In this document: positions 61,168 through 64,000 of the stretch, piece by piece | Numbering within the stretch: the first letter of the stretch is position 1 | Layout: each line of letters begins with the position of its first letter | NCBI RefSeq assembly: GCF_900111615.1 | Contig: NZ_FOHU01000009.1 | Coordinates: forward strand, 85,166-149,165 | DNA: 64,000 bases | From: Natronincola peptidivorans | Lineage (GTDB): Bacteria; Bacillota; Clostridia; Peptostreptococcales; Natronincolaceae | Direction: 5' to 3' | Position numbers and translations under genes: made by a program | Notes under the pieces: generated by a model | What the model saw: the letters and a program-made list of their open reading frames with translations, nothing else | Database searches by the model: none | Told to the model about the DNA's origin: nothing

Positions 61168-61933
61168 TATTTCCCTCCGTTGTTTCTTCTGTTGGACCCA
61201 ATACTTTGCTTGCTAGCTCACCCAACACTTCTTTTTGCATCTCTATCAATGCGGCATTTCCTTTTTCTGCTAATGTCAACAGTTCCATTAGATCGCTCTT
61301 TGAGAAGGGAGCTTCTTCCCCAGTTCCCTGTACTTCAATAAATTCTTCTTTATCTGTCATAACAATATTCATATCTACCTTTGCTTTTGAATCTTCTTCA
61401 TAGCAAAGATCTAGCAAATATTTTCCCTCTACAATTCCTATACTAATAGCAGATACAAAGTTCTTTAGAGGCATTCTCTTTAATGATCCATTTTCAAGCA
61501 GTATATTAGCAGCATCCACCAGTGCAACAAATGCACCTGTAATAGAAGCTGTTCTTGTTCCTCCATCTGCTTGGATAACATCACAATCAACCCATATGGT
61601 TCTTTCTCCTATAGCATTTAAGTCTACTACCGAACGTAGAGCTCTGCCAATAAGCCTTTGGATTTCCTGTGTTCTTCCATCAATTTTTCCACGGGAGGAT
61701 TCTCTTATTTTTCGTGTTTGTGTAGAGCTTGGAAGCATTGAGTATTCCGCAGTAATCCACCCTTTTCCTGTGTTTTTTAAGAAAGGAGGTACTTTATCCT
61801 CAATCATTGCAGTACATATTACTTTTGTTTCTCCCATTTCTACTAGTACTGAGCCCTGTGCATGCTTTGTATAGTTTCTAGTAAATTTTACTGGTCTTAA
61901 TTCATCATTTTTTCTTCCATCTATTCTAGACAA
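61157..61933 (-). CDS. rph: Ribonuclease PH
   Basis: 258 residues, a phosphorolytic exoribonuclease that trims tRNA 3' ends. Typical parts are [78 protein letters not shown] and [22 protein letters not shown] start after AGAGGAtga. First gene of the rph-rdgB-yfcE operon. It sits a short way from the tRNA cluster it would serve. Confidence 0.96.
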   Translation of the reverse strand: MSRIDGRKNDELRPVKFTRNYTKHAQGSVLVEMGETKVICTAMIEDKVPPFLKNTGKGWITAEYSMLPSSTQTRKIRESSRGKIDGRTQEIQRLIGRALRSVVDLNAIGERTIWVDCDVIQADGGTRTASITGAFVALVDAANILLENGSLKRMPLKNFVSAISIGIVEGKYLLDLCYEEDSKAKVDMNIVMTDKEEFIEVQGTGEEAPFSKSDLMELLTLAEKGNAALIEMQKEVLGELASKVLGPTEETTEGNNEK

Positions 61934-62044
61934 AAACCATCATCCTCTCTACAATTTGTAATAGCTTCTTATTCTCTGTTGTATTGTATCACATTTTTCT
62001 TTATCTATGAAAGTTTTCCCCAAACTTTTCTCTTTTATTTCACT

Positions 62045-62074
62045 AAAAAAAACCGGTAGTAATCCGGTTTTTTT
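62045..62074 (-). terminator. Terminator after the gerM-like gene
   Basis: AAAACCGG/CCGGTTTT stem with T-runs on both strands, 26 bases after the stop at 62100. Confidence 0.88.
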
Positions 62075-62099
62075 CTATGATGTTGATATGTTTTTTAAA

Positions 62100-63110
62100 T
62101 TAGAATTCATTTGAAAAGGTTGGTAAATTCAGGCTTACATTACTACTTAGCTGAATCTCAGTGCCATTGGACAATATTCTAACCTGCCCTATTGTTGGTT
62201 CTATTTCCCTCAATGTTAATCCCAGTTCATATACCATAGATTGCTGATGAATAACGCTTTCTGGCATTCTTTTTATCTCTTCTGAAAAGTCTATGTAGGC
62301 TACGCCGTCCTTGACATATACATCATTAACAGTTGTGCCTGATGGTATCTCACTATATAATCCACTATCCTCTGGTGCCCCCTCCAACAATGCCGTTAGT
62401 GCTGTCTTTATGTCAACCTTTATAGCATTTACTGCTTTTGTTACTGGCACAAAGAAGGTTTCTTCACCGTTGACAGTACCTTTATAGTATACCACTACTG
62501 GCATACTCTCCTGTGATATTTCATGTGTCAGATTGATATGCTCTCTTTTCAAAGGTTCGCCTACATTGGTACCATAGGTCAGCTTTTTAAGAATTTCTCC
62601 TCCCACCATAATTTGAACACTGTCGATTGTATCAAACTCCGTTAAAGTGTAAAGTATAGACTGTACTATAGCTTTTTCGTCTTCCTTAGTATCATAGTTT
62701 AAAAAGCTCCTGTTGAAATCAATTCTGCATACGCCATCTCTGATGGACATTCCAATAATTTCTGTGCCAACTGGTAGCACCGGCTCCAATCCTATCATAG
62801 ATAAATCTTCTCTCACTATTGGTCTATCAATCAATTGTTTTACTGCAGATTTTGCGATTCCTTCTTCCCAAGGTATTCTTCTCATAACAGGAATAACAAA
62901 TCCTTTTTCATCCCTATAATAAAGCACTGTTTTTCTAAGGTCTGGATCTTCTGCATCAATAAATCCTTCATTATCTATCAGATAACTCACATAGGATGTA
63001 TCTGAGGTATCTTTTTCTCCTATTAATCTAGTAAGTGGATTTTGGCAGCCTGATAAAACCAGTATCAAGCATAGTATCATGACAATAGCTAGCAGCCTAT
63101 AACCTTTCAT
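62100..63110 (-). CDS. gerM: GerMN-domain lipoprotein (GerM-like)
   Basis: 336 residues. Lipoprotein signal with Cys in LVLSGCQNP, then two GerMN domains: GVCRIDFNRSFLNYDTKEDE...TLTEFDTIDSVQIMVGGE and GVAYIDFSEEIKRMPES...YELGLTLREIEPTIGQVRI. In Bacillus GerM acts in sporulation and germination, working with the engulfment machinery. The order gerM-rph-rdgB-yfcE is the same as in Bacillus subtilis. Confidence 0.9.
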   Translation of the reverse strand: MKGYRLLAIVMILCLILVLSGCQNPLTRLIGEKDTSDTSYVSYLIDNEGFIDAEDPDLRKTVLYYRDEKGFVIPVMRRIPWEEGIAKSAVKQLIDRPIVREDLSMIGLEPVLPVGTEIIGMSIRDGVCRIDFNRSFLNYDTKEDEKAIVQSILYTLTEFDTIDSVQIMVGGEILKKLTYGTNVGEPLKREHINLTHEISQESMPVVVYYKGTVNGEETFFVPVTKAVNAIKVDIKTALTALLEGAPEDSGLYSEIPSGTTVNDVYVKDGVAYIDFSEEIKRMPESVIHQQSMVYELGLTLREIEPTIGQVRILSNGTEIQLSSNVSLNLPTFSNEF

Positions 63111-63188
63111 CGATCCTCATCCCCCTCAACAATATAATACCTATTTCTTCTATCATTATATTATAAAGGGTACAATACTATTCATGAA

Positions 63189-63710
63189 TTATCTTCTTTT
63201 GAAGCGGGTAAAATAACCGCCCTTTATCGCTCTAGCATCTGTTACTGTCACAAATGCTTTTTTATCATGTTCATCTAAAATTTGATAAAATTTACCTAGA
63301 TTTTTTCTTTGCATTGTGATATTTAAAAGATGCTGCATCCCTTCTCTACCGTAGCTTTCTACTACTGTAACGCCAAAACCTTCTTCTCTAAACCTTTCCA
63401 CCAGACTTACGGAACCGCCTTGGGTGATGACCTGTGCAATTATACTTCCCAGTGCCATTTTTTCCTCTACATAAATACCCATATAATTACCAGTAGCAAA
63501 TCCTAAAGCATAGGCAATGACATTAAAAGGATTATCAAGGTCTGCTAAAACCTTTCCTATGGCTAAGATAAAGATAATAATTTCTACGAAACCTATCAAG
63601 GCTGCCTGTATTCGCCTTCCTTTTACTACCATAATCATTCGCACAGTTGCTAAGGTAACATCCGAAACCTTTGCAAAATAGATAAATAAGTAACCTAAAA
63701 CTAATTCCAT
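63189..63710 (-). CDS. DUF5698/DUF2179 (UPF0316) membrane protein
   Basis: 173 residues. Three N-terminal membrane helices include FIYFAKVSDVTLATVRMIMV and the GNYMGIYVEEKMA turn; a cytoplasmic DUF2179 domain follows (GFGVTVVESYGREGMQHLLN, FVTVTDARAIKGGYFTR). Similar to YebE/YitT-type proteins of unknown function. A possible ligand-sensing ACT-like fold is known for DUF2179. Confidence 0.88.
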   Translation of the reverse strand: MELVLGYLFIYFAKVSDVTLATVRMIMVVKGRRIQAALIGFVEIIIFILAIGKVLADLDNPFNVIAYALGFATGNYMGIYVEEKMALGSIIAQVITQGGSVSLVERFREEGFGVTVVESYGREGMQHLLNITMQRKNLGKFYQILDEHDKKAFVTVTDARAIKGGYFTRFKRR

Positions 63711-64000
63711 GTTTAGCCTCCTAAATTTTACTTCATATTAACTTTATTACAAGATAGATTCTTTTTCAATCCTCTTACCAAAAAAGTTTATCCTTCGCCA
63801 TTTTACTTTTAATCTCACACTCCTTACATAAGTAGATACCCATAAATACATTGCGAAAATCTTTGTCTTAGATTTGTGACTTTTTGAACTGACCTTTGTC
63901 AAGTAGACAGGTAATTTAATTAAAAAGTTATGCACATTTGGATGCATGGTTTCGATACTCTAAAGGAGCCATGCATCTTAGTCTTTTTTGAAATCTTTTT
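63711..64000. other. Right-edge intergenic region
   Basis: No gene is supported here. GATGCATGG (63941) and CCATGCATC (63969) form a hairpin followed by a T-run on the plus strand; the gene it might serve is outside the window. Confidence 0.5.

Noticed and set aside
63747..63947. 66-codon minus-strand open frame at the right edge
   Set aside because: No ribosome site and no protein-like pattern; the 3' part overlaps a hairpin.

Overview
The window looks like a chromosomal segment of an AT-rich, low-GC Gram-positive anaerobe of the class Clostridia, most like Alkaliphilus and its relatives. This is inferred from strong AGGAGG-type ribosome binding sites, frequent TTG and GTG starts, SLH cell-surface proteins, a SigI/RsgI pair, GEMM-type c-di-GMP riboswitches, and the gerM-rph-rdgB-yfcE gene order also known from Bacillus. 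No species can be named from sequence alone.

Positions 1-15.3 kb hold cell-surface and signalling genes: a partial membrane sensor, a polysaccharide deacetylase, a small DUF2680 secreted protein, two large convergent SLH surface proteins, sigI-rsgI with a Cys-rich secreted protein, an OmpR/PhoR-type two-component system, a 7TM diguanylate cyclase and a zinc-ribbon membrane protein. Positions 15.6-34.8 kb form a hexuronate and pectin-fragment catabolic island, all on the minus strand: uxaC-uxaB-uxaA (galacturonate), uxuB-uxuA (glucuronate), kdgF-kduI-kduD (unsaturated uronates), a DctPQM TRAP transporter, two GntR-FCD regulators, one LacI regulator and two auxiliary oxidoreductases. All branches converge on 2-keto-3-deoxygluconate (KDG); no KDG kinase or aldolase is present. 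Operator-like palindromes sit in front of several of these operons. Three related palindromic elements lie in intergenic gaps. Next comes a methionine gamma-lyase gene with a TyrR-like sigma-54 activator that has its own sigma-54 promoter.

Positions 38.82-54.09 kb are an integrated element of about 15.3 kb in a tRNA-Arg(TCG) gene, bounded by a near-perfect 55-bp direct repeat of the tRNA 3' half. Its layout matches phage-inducible chromosomal islands: integrase and repressor read one way; a second XRE regulator, a small DNA-binding protein and a PrimPol-VapE replication protein read the other way, followed by an iteron-rich putative origin. It also carries a sigma factor, a ClpP-like prohead protease, a short tape-measure protein, a cos-like G/C patch, a DUF4258/YgiT/ImmA cassette, a DUF3800 gene and two candidate structured RNAs. 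No terminase, portal or capsid gene was recognised. Just outside the left end lies a degenerate integrase remnant, evidence of an older insertion at the same tRNA.

Positions 54-64 kb return to core genome: a secreted transglutaminase-like protein behind two tandem c-di-GMP-I riboswitches, a sortase with an LPKTG-anchored substrate, a five-gene tRNA cluster (Gly, Arg, His, Gln, Gly), and the yfcE-rdgB-rph-gerM group followed by a DUF2179 membrane protein. A diguanylate cyclase and c-di-GMP riboswitches in the same window suggest that surface protein output here is tied to c-di-GMP.
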